A stretch of DNA of 64,000 bases. Origin: JAUVPY01 sp034412795. GTDB taxonomy: Bacteria; Chloroflexota; Anaerolineae; 4572-78; NAK82. The translations under genes and the position numbers were made by a program. Positions 18,975 through 28,235 of the stretch are shown one piece after another. The notes beneath the pieces are model-generated. The model was not told the DNA's origin. It did not search any database and saw only the letters and a list, made by a program, of their open reading frames with translations. The DNA lies in contig DAOUMD010000226.1 of the NCBI GenBank assembly GCA_034412795.1, forward strand, positions 1 to 64,000, written 5' to 3'. Numbering within the stretch: position 1 is the first letter of the stretch; each line of letters opens with the position of its first letter.

Positions 18975-21710
18975 TTAATCCGTCAGCGGCCCGGTTATCT
19001 CCACCAACTGCTTCAATACCTGTTCCATGGCGTCCAGTTCAGAACCGTAGGTGGCCCAATCACCAGCGCGGAGCGCCTCCTGGGCGGCTGTGTAGTGCTC
19101 GTCGGCCTGGCGGGCCAGCTCGTAGACCTGCTGAGCCAGCTCGGAGGGGACTTCGTCAGCCACGACTGGTCTAGTGACCGGCTCCTCTTCCGTGGCGGCT
19201 GCGGTTGCGACCTCAATATCCTCAACCCCGAACAGACTGGCCAAAGCCTCGGCCAGTGTCTCGGCCATCACCACCCTCTCGCCGGAGGACAGAACTACAC
19301 GCTTGAGCTCCGGGATTTCGCCCGACTCGGCCTGCAAATAAAGGGGTTCCACATAAAGCAGCGATTTATCCATAGGGATGACCAGCAGATTGCCGCGGAT
19401 GACCTGGGAGCCGCGCTGGCTCCACAACGAGAGCTGAGCGGAGATTTCCGGGTCCTGATCGACGCGGGCCTCAATTTGCAGTGGGCCAAAGATGAGCTCT
19501 TGCTTGGGGAAGCGATAGACGACGAGTTGGCCGTAGTGTTCGCCGTCACTGCGACCAGCCATCCAGGCAATGAGATTGTCTTTGGTGGCCGGGGTGAAGG
19601 GCTGAATAAGCATAAACTCTTCCTGCTCCTCATCCGGCAGCCGGATGATGACGTAATAGGGCTCGACGGGTTGATCCTGCCCAGAAAAGACCTCACGCGG
19701 CAGGTTCCACTGGTCCTCTTTGTTGTAAAAGACGTTCACGTCGCGCATGTGATACGTCTGGTACATATTAGCCTGGATGGAGAACATGCCTTCGGGATAG
19801 CGCAAATGATCGCGTAGGCGCTCGGGAATCTCTTCCTGGGAAGCGAAGAGGCTGGGGAAAATCGCGTCATAGGTCTGAATCAACGAGTCGCTCGGATCGG
19901 CGATGTAATAGGTCATCGAGCCATCATAGGTATCAATCACCACCTTGACGGCGTTGCGGATGTAGTTTACCTCCCTGCCCACTGGCTCAGCATAAGGGTA
20001 ACGATCACTGACAGTGTAAGCGTCCTGGATCCAGTAGAGCTTGCCGTCGCCTCCAATAGCCAGGTAGGGATCCCCGTCATAGCTCAGGAAAGGAGCCACC
20101 TCGCGCACCCGATCCTGGATGCGCCGATTGAACATCAAGCGGCTGTTCCCATCAATGTATTGGCTCAGCAGCACGTTGGCGTCGGCCAGACGCAGTGCAA
20201 AGGCCAGCCGCTTCAGATATGAATTGAGCGGTACGCCACCGGACCCTTCATAAAAGGTGTAAACGTTCTCATCGCCACGGGGATAATCGAACTCCTCGAT
20301 GCCGGTATTGACAAAAACGTAGTTGTCCGTCAGTTCGCCGTAGTAAATCTCAGGTCGTTCAATCTCCAGTGACACCGAACTCGTCGGCGGCAGGTCTTTG
20401 ATCCAGAGCTCAGGCAGTCCTTCGGGCGTGACCTCGTCAACCGGGTTCATGACGACGCCGTAGCCGTGGGTGAATTGCAGATGCTGGTTGACCCAGGTAA
20501 CCGATTGCAGTTGCGATTGATCCAATTCCCGCGCAGCCAGAATCACCTGACGGTAAGCGCCATTGATCCAATAGCGATCAATGTCCAGATCGGTGAAACC
20601 GTAGTAGAGGCGGATCTCCTGGATCTGGCGATAGGTCTGGCCCAAAGGGCGATAGTCCCACAGACGGACATTTTGCAGGGTAGCGCGGTTTTCCGCCAGC
20701 GCCTCCAGGCTCAGCGGCTCCACCTGGCCAAAATCTCGCTCGTCGGCATCATCTAACTTGTACGCCTGGCGGGTAAACTGGATGTTGTGCTCGATGTACG
20801 GGGCCTCGCGGGTAAGCTCGTTGGGCTCAACAAGATAACGCTGCATGAGGCCAGGCACTATGCCGATGATGATCAGCCCCACCGCCATCCACACGCCGAC
20901 GCCGATGAGGGGCAACCAAAGCCGACGCAGGATCACGTTGGCCAGTAACGTAGCGGCAATGATGAGAGCCAGCCAAAACATAGCCTGCAAGGCAGGCAAC
21001 TCGGCATGAACGTCGGTGTAGCTGGCACCAAAAGCGACGCCGCGCGGCGAATAGAGCAAGTCGAAGGCAGCCAGCCGATGCCCCCAGGCGATGACAACAA
21101 ACAAAGCTGCTCCCAGCGCCGAAACGTGGAGGCGTACGTGAGGTAGAACTACGATCTCACCTTCGCGCAGATTGTGCAACTGAGCGAAGAAGTAAATGAT
21201 AATCACACCGATGAGGGTCATCAACAGAGTGGTGAGTAGCCAGCCCTGGATAAATTGATATACCGGCAGGGTGAAGACGTAGAAGCCCACGTCCCGGCCA
21301 AAGATGGGATCGCGCACATCGAAGGGAACCTGGTTGAAAAAGCGCAAGAAATCGAGCCAGCGAGGCGCGGCCGCCAAGCCAACTGCCAGGCCCAGGAATA
21401 ACCCCGTCACCCAGATGAGCCAACTAAAGACGGGAAGGTCCAGAACGCGGTGTTGTCCCAGAAAGAGTTCATCCCGGGTAGAAAACCAGCGAGCCAGAAC
21501 CAGGTTGCCGAGGAAGATGACGACAAACGGAATCGCTGCTCCGAAGAATACCACCACGCGGCCCACCAGCGAGGTAAAGTACACACGTTCAAAGTCCAGG
21601 CTCTGAAACCATAGCCAGTCGGTGTACATCGTCACGCCGAAACGCAGCAGAAGAAAGAGCACAAAGGCGATGATGAGAGCGGTCCAGAGGCGTAATCGGG
21701 TTGGAGTCAT
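18975..21710 (-). CDS. UPF0182 family membrane protein
   Basis: 911 residues, the usual length for this poorly characterised family. The first 330 residues hold about seven hydrophobic helices (for example ALIIAFVLFLLLRFGV, VVVFFGAAIPFVVIFLGNL). A large extracytoplasmic domain follows with family landmarks such as EPNELTREAPYIEHNIQFTR, WDYRPLGQTYRQIQEIRLYY and the EQWNLPREVF-type region. The C-terminal 90 residues are acidic and helical. Its function is not established. No partner gene is obvious; the next gene upstream on the same strand is another membrane protein. Confidence 0.92.
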   Translation of the reverse strand: MTPTRLRLWTALIIAFVLFLLLRFGVTMYTDWLWFQSLDFERVYFTSLVGRVVVFFGAAIPFVVIFLGNLVLARWFSTRDELFLGQHRVLDLPVFSWLIWVTGLFLGLAVGLAAAPRWLDFLRFFNQVPFDVRDPIFGRDVGFYVFTLPVYQFIQGWLLTTLLMTLIGVIIIYFFAQLHNLREGEIVVLPHVRLHVSALGAALFVVIAWGHRLAAFDLLYSPRGVAFGASYTDVHAELPALQAMFWLALIIAATLLANVILRRLWLPLIGVGVWMAVGLIIIGIVPGLMQRYLVEPNELTREAPYIEHNIQFTRQAYKLDDADERDFGQVEPLSLEALAENRATLQNVRLWDYRPLGQTYRQIQEIRLYYGFTDLDIDRYWINGAYRQVILAARELDQSQLQSVTWVNQHLQFTHGYGVVMNPVDEVTPEGLPELWIKDLPPTSSVSLEIERPEIYYGELTDNYVFVNTGIEEFDYPRGDENVYTFYEGSGGVPLNSYLKRLAFALRLADANVLLSQYIDGNSRLMFNRRIQDRVREVAPFLSYDGDPYLAIGGDGKLYWIQDAYTVSDRYPYAEPVGREVNYIRNAVKVVIDTYDGSMTYYIADPSDSLIQTYDAIFPSLFASQEEIPERLRDHLRYPEGMFSIQANMYQTYHMRDVNVFYNKEDQWNLPREVFSGQDQPVEPYYVIIRLPDEEQEEFMLIQPFTPATKDNLIAWMAGRSDGEHYGQLVVYRFPKQELIFGPLQIEARVDQDPEISAQLSLWSQRGSQVIRGNLLVIPMDKSLLYVEPLYLQAESGEIPELKRVVLSSGERVVMAETLAEALASLFGVEDIEVATAAATEEEPVTRPVVADEVPSELAQQVYELARQADEHYTAAQEALRAGDWATYGSELDAMEQVLKQLVEITGPLTD

Positions 21711-21719
21711 GGGATTATT

Positions 21720-21815
21720 TACCTTTCTATTAAGCGTAATGCGTACTTCGTATTACGTACTTCGTGTCACTGGCACCTGCGCCGCACGTGCAGATGTGCG
21801 TATTTGGTACCCGCC
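21720..21815. repeat. short simple repeat GTACTTCGTATTACG
   Basis: Imperfect copies of GCGTACTTCGTATTACGTACTTCGTG fill the gap between two minus-strand genes. It resembles the small interspersed repeats seen elsewhere in the window. Confidence 0.5.
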
Positions 21816-24260
21816 CTAGTGTCCAGTGATCTCGACCCAATCCACTGCTGCCGACAGGGGACGGTTGTCGGTGTTGCCAGGTAGCACGGAAGACGGAGCA
21901 GTGGCATGGTCAAGGTTTAGAGTCAACGTGTTGAATCCCTGACGCAGGGTAGATTCGGGCAACGTGACCTCAATCACCTGCCAACCTTCATCCAGCACAA
22001 AGGAGACATTCATCGGCTGGTCATTGAGGGACAGAGTTAAGGTCTGCGGCGGTGCGCCGGGATAAGCAAAGGGTGCGATTTGCATCGACAGATGACGGTC
22101 GCCCGCACCGCGTACCGGAAAGAAGAGATGCGCCTCGGTGCCCAGCACCCAATTGCCGGTAGCGGCGAAGACATCTTCGTCGTCGGCCCAGCCCTGGCCA
22201 CGATAGGGGGCCGAGGTCCAAGCACCAAAATCGAACCGCAAAGGATCAGGCAGGTATGGCTGTACCACCCGATAGACAGTCGCACCATCACCGCTGGCAA
22301 CCGGCTCCGGGTCCAGGGGGAGCAGTGAAAAGGCCAGGTCGCGGGTGGCAGGCATAGTGTCTACATAGGGATAGCGCAGGTCGATCGGCTCGTGGACGAT
22401 CAGGTAGCGCACATCGTAGAGAGCCATTAACTCTCCGGCCTGGTCCGCGGCACGGCCCAATGTCTCAGCGTCTACCTCGCGGTAGAGTTCGGTATCTGTC
22501 AGCGCGCGGAAGAGAGGGATGCGGTTGAAGTAGTCAAATTTAAAATCAGGGGCACGCGAGATGTTGCCAGCGAGCATATATTTCTGGTGCAGCGACTGGA
22601 AATACTGTAACTGCGTTCGCTCTGCGCCCCACGTGCCAAAGCTGTTGCGCCAGCCCAACGGCAATTGGAGCACCGCGAAGTCTCCGGCTTCAGCGGCAAT
22701 CGTCGCATAAGGTCCCGGCACCCGGGCATCGGTCAGCGGCAAAGGCACGGATACTTGATCAAATAGGACAAGGACCAGCAGCAAAGTGGCAAGTAGCAGG
22801 GTAGCAGGTAGCAAGGTAACAGGCAATGACCTCACCGGGGCGTTGCCTGTCGAGTTGTTACTTGCCAGTCTGCCACTTGCTACCCTGGACAGGACCCAGA
22901 ACGTTCCATAACCCACCAAGACAGCCAACGCCAAGCTCAGAACCACGCTGAATCGATTGGGCACGCGATTGGCCCTGATGATAGGGATGTAATGCAAGAG
23001 AGCAAAGGGCATAGGAAAGGTCACATCTTGTGACAAGCCCTGCTCACGCAAGAGGTTATCAAGAGGAAAAAGAAACTGCCCATTGATCTGAAGCAAGGGT
23101 CCCAACGTAAACACAGCGAAGATGACGGCAGCCAAGACCCAGGCACGGGCTTGCCTCCACATCCCAATGGCACCGATGCCTGTCAGCACCAGAATACCAT
23201 AGCCCAGAAAGACGGTGTTCACGTCCCGGAAAGGAGCAACCCCTTCGACGACGGCACGCAGATGCAGCGGCCAGTCGTCGGCGCCGAATATGGGGTGCAG
23301 CGGCGTCGGCGTGAACCAGCCAACCAAATCAGCCGAGAGTTTGAGTCCCTCGCCCCAGCCAACCAGTGCAAAGTCTCCTTGGGAAAAGGAGCGCAGGATG
23401 GGTATCATCACCGGTGACCAGAGGATCGCCACAGTCAACGCCATGACAGCCAGGGGAGGAATCATACTCAGCAAACGGTAGCCACCCGGCGACAAACGAT
23501 ACATCAGATGCCCCCGGCTGGACGGCACGTAGGAAGCGGGTTGGGGCGCTTTTCCCGCACGCAGTTCAAAGAAGAGCAGGATGAGGGTAAGAAAGAGAAG
23601 AAATACGCCGTAGATCATCTCGGCCAGCAGGGCAAAGACAGCAAAGACGCCGGCCAGTATCGCATTTCGATACCGCGGCTCGCGCAGCGCCTTTAACAAG
23701 AATAGGGTATAAAAGGGGAACCACTGCGCCGTCACCATATCGTAGTGGCCAAGCGCAGCATAAATCATCCGACTGGCGGCGAAAGCGTAGACCGCTCCGG
23801 CAACAAAAGCAGCCAGCCTTATTTGCAAGATGCCTCGCTGACGCCCGGCGAGCAGAAGATACAAGATCAATAGATAGACACCATAACCGCTCATCACATA
23901 AGCGAAAAGGATAACCAGGTTTGAAACGAGAGGCAAGGGCAAAATCATCTGCAGCGGAAGACCGAGCAGTGCATTGAAGAAATTGAAGGTGTAGAGTACA
24001 AGGTCAATACCCAGCGGATAAAAGATGTAACCCGTGTGTAGAGGTGAATGACCCAAGTCGAGAAGACTGAATTTGAACCACCACATGTTCCACACAAAGG
24101 TGGACTCATCGAAGGCCCACACCGCACTGCCGGGGATATGCGTCGTTATGTGCAACACCAACGGCCAGGTGAGGACCACCGCCAACAGGATGTAGAACGC
24201 AACCGCGAGGAGATGTGCCCGGTATCTTTTCACAGATCGAATCATCCTCCAAGACAACAT
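21816..24260 (-). CDS. large membrane protein, GT-C/YfhO-like topology
   Basis: 814 residues from ATG 24260 (MLSWRMIRSVKRYRAH); the frame stays open to 24401, but the extra 47 codons overlap a hairpin and have no protein character. About 10-11 helices cover residues 15-520. The first external loop carries acidic residues (HIPGSAVWAFDESTFVWNMW), as in GT-C glycosyltransferases that use lipid-linked sugars. The C-terminal 280 residues form an extracytoplasmic beta-rich domain. The family is not certain; a cell-surface glycosyl transfer role is an inference. At about residues 475-515 the coding sequence includes a GTAGCAGGTAGCAAG simple repeat (22785-22885), read as VTLLPATLLLATLLLVLV. Confidence 0.7.
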   Translation of the reverse strand: MLSWRMIRSVKRYRAHLLAVAFYILLAVVLTWPLVLHITTHIPGSAVWAFDESTFVWNMWWFKFSLLDLGHSPLHTGYIFYPLGIDLVLYTFNFFNALLGLPLQMILPLPLVSNLVILFAYVMSGYGVYLLILYLLLAGRQRGILQIRLAAFVAGAVYAFAASRMIYAALGHYDMVTAQWFPFYTLFLLKALREPRYRNAILAGVFAVFALLAEMIYGVFLLFLTLILLFFELRAGKAPQPASYVPSSRGHLMYRLSPGGYRLLSMIPPLAVMALTVAILWSPVMIPILRSFSQGDFALVGWGEGLKLSADLVGWFTPTPLHPIFGADDWPLHLRAVVEGVAPFRDVNTVFLGYGILVLTGIGAIGMWRQARAWVLAAVIFAVFTLGPLLQINGQFLFPLDNLLREQGLSQDVTFPMPFALLHYIPIIRANRVPNRFSVVLSLALAVLVGYGTFWVLSRVASGRLASNNSTGNAPVRSLPVTLLPATLLLATLLLVLVLFDQVSVPLPLTDARVPGPYATIAAEAGDFAVLQLPLGWRNSFGTWGAERTQLQYFQSLHQKYMLAGNISRAPDFKFDYFNRIPLFRALTDTELYREVDAETLGRAADQAGELMALYDVRYLIVHEPIDLRYPYVDTMPATRDLAFSLLPLDPEPVASGDGATVYRVVQPYLPDPLRFDFGAWTSAPYRGQGWADDEDVFAATGNWVLGTEAHLFFPVRGAGDRHLSMQIAPFAYPGAPPQTLTLSLNDQPMNVSFVLDEGWQVIEVTLPESTLRQGFNTLTLNLDHATAPSSVLPGNTDNRPLSAAVDWVEITGH
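22785..22885. repeat. simple repeat inside a membrane-protein gene
   Basis: Variations on GGTAGCAAG/GTAGCAGG in one orientation face ACTTGCCA/CTTGCTACC in the other, making an imperfect inverted repeat. It keeps the reading frame and encodes part of a hydrophobic helix. Confidence 0.6.
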
Positions 24261-24310
24261 GTGTATGATACCACGAGATGGATAATTCGATAAATTAGCT
24301 CCCAGGATAA

Positions 24311-24358
24311 GGCCCCCAAGGGTACGCGAACCTGCGGTTCGCCTTAAACCCTGGGGGT
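24311..24358. repeat. hairpin between divergent genes
   Basis: GCCCCCAAGGGT pairs with ACCCTGGGGGTC around an inner GCGAACCTGCGGTTCGC stem. There is no U-run on either side; it looks like a palindromic interspersed element. Confidence 0.55.
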
Positions 24359-24394
24359 CTGCCAATAATCGGCACCCGCTTTGGACAGCCTGAT

Positions 24395-24423
24395 TTGTCA
24401 AGACGGGTGAAGGCTGGTATAAT
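24395..24423 (+). promoter_or_regulatory. promoter of the 24478 gene pair
   Basis: TTGTCA (24395-24400), a 17-bp spacer and TATAAT (24418-24423), 54 bp before the TTG start. Confidence 0.75.
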
Positions 24424-24477
24424 TTTCCTTTAGTGTAGAATTCCTAGAAAATTTCTCTTTTTGGGAGACTCATCTCA

Positions 24478-26070
24478 TTGACACAGCGCAAGACTCAAAC
24501 TTCCACTTATTGGCAAGAGCAGTTCGTCGTAGACGCCGATGACATCGAGCATTTGTATAGCCTACTACTGGAAGGTAACCAGCCACAACCCATCGAAACC
24601 CTGGCCTTGGCCCTGGTGCAGCGCCATTGCCGACAAGAAGAGATGGCCATTCGGGCCGAACTTCAGCGTGGTACGCTATACCAGCCTAGAGACAGTTATG
24701 AGGTAGGCGAGCAGTTAGTCTTTCCCCGGTTTGACTACGCAGCGGCCACTGTGGTCGATCAGCGACGCGGCCATAGCCCTCAGTATGGCGATTTTAAGGT
24801 TATCCAGGTTAAGTTTGAAGGGAATGGAGGCGTCAAAGAATTTGCCGCCGCCTTTCCGCATCCACACTCGCTAAATCTGGACGAGGGACAAAGTCTGGCC
24901 GAAGCCGAAGGCCTCGCCTCGCCCCAAGAGCTATACGAGTCATACCAGGAGCCTATCCATGCCAGTCTGCAAGCGACACTGGAAAAAAACGACGAATTCA
25001 TAAAATTCCGCGGGTATTGGTTCCTGAAAGGGCTACTGGTTCCCATCCACGATGGTCACCTGAATATCGCTGAGGCAGCTATAGACATCAGCGATAAGCC
25101 GCTGCCGGTCGAGTCACTCTTGAAAGACCTGGACCTGCCAGCCGATATCCCCCGCGAGACACAGTCGATTTCGCTCAACTTCGCCCTGTATTTCGATGAT
25201 CGATTCGAAAATGTGGGCCCCAAAGGACAGGTTCTCTGGTACCTGACTCGACTGGAACCACCCGAAGTACCCTATGTGCCCACGCAACTGGAATCGTGCG
25301 AATTACCCTTCGATCTGAATCGCTTCGACAACGAATTGCGCCGCCTGGTAGGTGAGATCGACGACGAAGCAACTGATCCCACTCTTATCCGGCCGCCTAT
25401 CACTGATGCTGAGACGGTGGTCGTCACCCTTAACTACCCCCACCGCCGGGCGGGGACATTACCAATCACACCTAAAACCACCAACTTTTTCCCCAAAGCC
25501 GACGACCATCACGTGCGGATCACGATAGTTGAAAAAAAGTCAGGCCAAGAAATGCCCGGATGGGTAGTCAGCGAGAGCAAATACGTGGCTGGCCTTAGCG
25601 AATGGTACAATCGAAACCAACTACCGGTGGGGGCATATATCTCGTTATATGGCACCGACGATCCGCTGAGGATCATGATCGATTACCAACAAGTACGGCT
25701 CAAGCGCGAGTGGATTCGGGTAGCTGTGTTTCGTGATGGTCACTTGGGTTTTCAACTTCTCAAGCAACCCATTGCTTGTGAATATGATGATCTTATGGTC
25801 ATTGGCATACAGAATGAGGCAGCCATTGATGCTGTCTGGAGTAATGCGAAACAGCAGAACAAACTGCTGTCTTCGTTCCTGAGACAGATCTTCCCGGAAT
25901 TGGCCAAGCTAAATCCACAGGGTGCAGTCCACGCCAAGACGCTGTACAGTGCCGTCAACGTGCTGCGCCGTTGCCCGCCCGGCCCGATATTCCATGAGCT
26001 ATCCACCCAGGCCTGCTTCATCCCGATGGGACACGGCTACTGGACTTATGATGCATCACTAGAGAACTAG
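24478..26070 (+). CDS. hypothetical protein, partner of the next gene
   Basis: 530 residues from TTG 24478, with GGGAG 10 nt upstream and a good promoter. I do not recognise the family. It is soluble, acidic, and has no signal peptide. An N-terminal helical part (about 1-60, DADDIEHLYSLLLEGNQPQP) is followed by a beta-rich core. The residues 70-115 part (EVGEQLVFPRFDYAAATVV) and the 330-440 part (SGQEMPGWVVSESKYVAGL, RLKREWIRVAVFRDG) look like small beta-barrel modules. The C-terminal 80 residues are helical. The following gene starts 6 bp after its stop, so the two are surely co-translated. Confidence 0.7.
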   Translation: MTQRKTQTSTYWQEQFVVDADDIEHLYSLLLEGNQPQPIETLALALVQRHCRQEEMAIRAELQRGTLYQPRDSYEVGEQLVFPRFDYAAATVVDQRRGHSPQYGDFKVIQVKFEGNGGVKEFAAAFPHPHSLNLDEGQSLAEAEGLASPQELYESYQEPIHASLQATLEKNDEFIKFRGYWFLKGLLVPIHDGHLNIAEAAIDISDKPLPVESLLKDLDLPADIPRETQSISLNFALYFDDRFENVGPKGQVLWYLTRLEPPEVPYVPTQLESCELPFDLNRFDNELRRLVGEIDDEATDPTLIRPPITDAETVVVTLNYPHRRAGTLPITPKTTNFFPKADDHHVRITIVEKKSGQEMPGWVVSESKYVAGLSEWYNRNQLPVGAYISLYGTDDPLRIMIDYQQVRLKREWIRVAVFRDGHLGFQLLKQPIACEYDDLMVIGIQNEAAIDAVWSNAKQQNKLLSSFLRQIFPELAKLNPQGAVHAKTLYSAVNVLRRCPPGPIFHELSTQACFIPMGHGYWTYDASLEN

Positions 26071-26076
26071 CGACCT

Positions 26077-26526
26077 ATGGCTCGATACATAAAACCAACT
26101 CTGGAAACGAAATTTCACATCGATTTTGATTGGTGGCGGCAGCAAGGGCGAAATCTGCGGGTCCATCTATACTCCCAGTTGTGCCCGGAATGTCAGGCGA
26201 AATATGCTGATAGTGCACCAGAAGAGTTTGACTGGGTTAGCCTTGACACTGGGGAAATCAGCCGGGTTGATGTTCTGTGGAACGTGATCCGTACCCATTG
26301 CAGCCAGCAGCCTGATTACATCACTGACCATACTCCCTTGACCACGGCTGTGTTCCGGATTTTCCTGGCAAATGACAACACGCCCCTCACGCCGAGTGGA
26401 TTGCACCAAGTTTTGGGGCGCAAATCTCCCAGCCTCATTTTGCGTACTATTGGCAAGCATCATGTTTATATGGGCATCAAGCCTGTCTCCATACCAGTTC
26501 GCAGGACGATGAAGAAAGCGGCCTGA
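26077..26526 (+). CDS. hypothetical protein with a CPEC motif
   Basis: 149 residues. No family recognised. Features: the N-terminal TKFHIDFDWWRQQGRNLRVHL, a single CPEC (CPECQAKY), and a C-terminal stretch RKSPSLILRTIGKHHVYMGIKP with helix-turn-helix flavour. With only one cysteine pair, zinc binding would need a second subunit or other ligands. It starts 6 bp after the preceding gene, suggesting the two products act together. Confidence 0.65.
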   Translation: MARYIKPTLETKFHIDFDWWRQQGRNLRVHLYSQLCPECQAKYADSAPEEFDWVSLDTGEISRVDVLWNVIRTHCSQQPDYITDHTPLTTAVFRIFLANDNTPLTPSGLHQVLGRKSPSLILRTIGKHHVYMGIKPVSIPVRRTMKKAA

Positions 26527-26585
26527 TGATCAGTTGATGGGCTTGCCTTGGGGGGCAAGTTCCCGCTGCCTTATAATTAATCTAA

Positions 26586-26637
26586 CAGCCTCTATCCCTG
26601 TGATCTATTCATCCGGCAGGCGGTAGGGGCTTTTTAT
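26586..26637 (+). terminator. weak terminator-like hairpin before the DUF6062 gene
   Basis: AGCCTCTATC can pair with GGTAGGGGCT, followed by TTTTTATTT, ending just ahead of the AGAGGA ribosome binding site. It could end the upstream pair or attenuate the next gene. The stem includes G:U pairs and a long loop. Confidence 0.4.
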
Positions 26638-26652
26638 TTGAGAGGATACGCC

Positions 26653-27381
26653 ATGAGTCGAACTTGGGGCTTTTACGATTTGCGCGACGCCCTGGCTGAA
26701 CCAGAATGTGCTGTATGCAGATTGACGGCCAAGGCGGTTGATAAATATCTGGAGAGTTTGCTCTGGGAGAGCGTGAACGATCCCGAACTAAGGCACGACA
26801 TTCGCCAGGCACATGGTTTCTGTCACGAACACTCCTGGAGCTTGGCGCGCCACCGCGCATCGCTTGGAGCGACAATCATCACCAACGACGTGTTGCGAGA
26901 CGTGCTGCGAACAATGGCGAATGCCCATTTCCGGGCATTGCCAATTCTATCGTTGCGCCGCACTCAGGAGGTGCGGGATCCCAAACGAGCAGCAGCAGCT
27001 ACTGCCGACGTGGTCGCCCAGCTCACGCCCCAACAACCGTGCCTGATGTGCATTGAAGCTGAGAAGATGGAACGTATCTACCTGAACAGCCTGGTCGAAA
27101 ATCTCCCCGGCGAAGACGGCTTGTTGGGCGCTTTTCAGTCATCGGATGGGTTGTGTCTTCCCCATCTTCGCCAGGCGCTGACACAAGTGCGTGATGAGGC
27201 GGTCTTCGAAGCTCTGTTGAAGGCACAGCGAGCTATCTGGGAGCGGCTGGCTGAGCAATTGAGTGAAATCATCCGCAAGGCCGACTACCGCTTTCAGGAC
27301 GAAGCGCCAGGTGAGGAAAGTGGTGCTTCGCTGCGGGCTATCGCCGCGTTGGCAGGCACACCTAGAGATCAGGACGGATAG
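26653..27381 (+). CDS. DUF6062 family protein
   Basis: 242 residues from ATG 26653 (AGAGGA 6 nt upstream); an in-frame TTG at 26638 overlaps the ribosome binding site. Paired cysteines and histidines suggest metal binding: CAVC near the N-terminus, AHGFCHEHSW, then CLMC and GLCLPHL in the second half, arranged as two similar halves. The function of DUF6062 is not known. It converges with the cytochrome operon, whose last gene ends 10 bp away. Confidence 0.75.
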   Translation: MSRTWGFYDLRDALAEPECAVCRLTAKAVDKYLESLLWESVNDPELRHDIRQAHGFCHEHSWSLARHRASLGATIITNDVLRDVLRTMANAHFRALPILSLRRTQEVRDPKRAAAATADVVAQLTPQQPCLMCIEAEKMERIYLNSLVENLPGEDGLLGAFQSSDGLCLPHLRQALTQVRDEAVFEALLKAQRAIWERLAEQLSEIIRKADYRFQDEAPGEESGASLRAIAALAGTPRDQDG

Positions 27382-27391
27382 ATGACTTTTT

Positions 27392-28222
27392 CTATTTACG
27401 TCTCAAGGCTCCAACAACACCGATCACTACCAGTACCAGAAGACCGACGAGAACTATTAGCGCCCCCAACGGGCCACTGAAAGCCGAAAGAGCCTGGGCC
27501 TGGGCGGGGGTTGGGGTCAATTCAAGGAACTGGGTCGAGGCTGGCAAGCTCAGGATGAAGGCCACGATGTCGTCGATGTCCTCATCTGCCAGCGGTCCAC
27601 CGTTAGCCTGGCTCCAGGCCGGCATCGGGGAGCCGGGGACGCCGCGCTCGATGGCCGTCTTGATACGCAGGTCGGGGCGGATGGCGGGCCAGTCTTGGCC
27701 CAACGTAACACCCACACGCCCCTCTCCGTCTGGACCGTGGCAAACGGCGCAGTTCTCCGCGTACAACACCGCCCCTCGATTGGGGTCGCCCTCAATATCG
27801 GGGATAGGCGTAATCGGCGGCCTGGGGGTGAAGGTTGGGGTGGGAGCAAGATCGGGCAGGCCACCGGTCTCCCAACTGAGGATGTAGAGCGTAAGCGCTT
27901 CGATTTCTTCACCTGTCAGAGGGCCGCCGTTCATCTGGCTCCAGGCGAGCATAGGCGAGCCGGGTACCCCCTCTTCGATAACCGTCTTGACCCGCAGATC
28001 GGGACGAATCGAGGGCCAATCCCTGGACAGTTCAGCGCCGACGCGCCCTTCTCCGTTGGGACCGTGGCAGACGGCACAATTTTCGGCGTAGAGCCGGGCC
28101 CCCAATTCAAGCTGCTCTTCGCCGGGGTCCTGAGCCACTACCGGCCCTCGCCAGAACGCCATTATTATCAAGGTAGTCAACAGAACCAGCCAAATCTGGC
28201 GAGGGCGGTTTGGTGATTGCAT
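27392..28222 (-). CDS. dihaem cytochrome c, C-terminal membrane anchor
   Basis: 276 residues. A signal/anchor segment lies at about 8-30 and two CxxCH sites (both CAVCH) are in near-identical modules, about residues 37-115 and 150-230. Each module runs YAENCAVCHGPxGEGRVG, a DWPxIRPDLR stretch and PGSPMxAWSQ, in which Met is the likely sixth haem ligand. A Pro/Thr-rich linker separates them. The last 25 residues are a membrane helix (LGALIVLVGLLVLVVIGVVG). It is the last gene of the Rieske/cytochrome b operon and probably passes electrons from that complex to a terminal acceptor. The modules are alike enough to indicate recent internal duplication. Confidence 0.9.
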   Translation of the reverse strand: MQSPNRPRQIWLVLLTTLIIMAFWRGPVVAQDPGEEQLELGARLYAENCAVCHGPNGEGRVGAELSRDWPSIRPDLRVKTVIEEGVPGSPMLAWSQMNGGPLTGEEIEALTLYILSWETGGLPDLAPTPTFTPRPPITPIPDIEGDPNRGAVLYAENCAVCHGPDGEGRVGVTLGQDWPAIRPDLRIKTAIERGVPGSPMPAWSQANGGPLADEDIDDIVAFILSLPASTQFLELTPTPAQAQALSAFSGPLGALIVLVGLLVLVVIGVVGALRRK

Positions 28223-28235
28223 AGTTCCTCCGCGG

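Noticed and set aside
24261..24401. Longer start of the 861-codon membrane protein
   Set aside because: The extra 47 codons cover a hairpin repeat and lie close to the promoter of the divergent gene; they have no signal-peptide or helix character.
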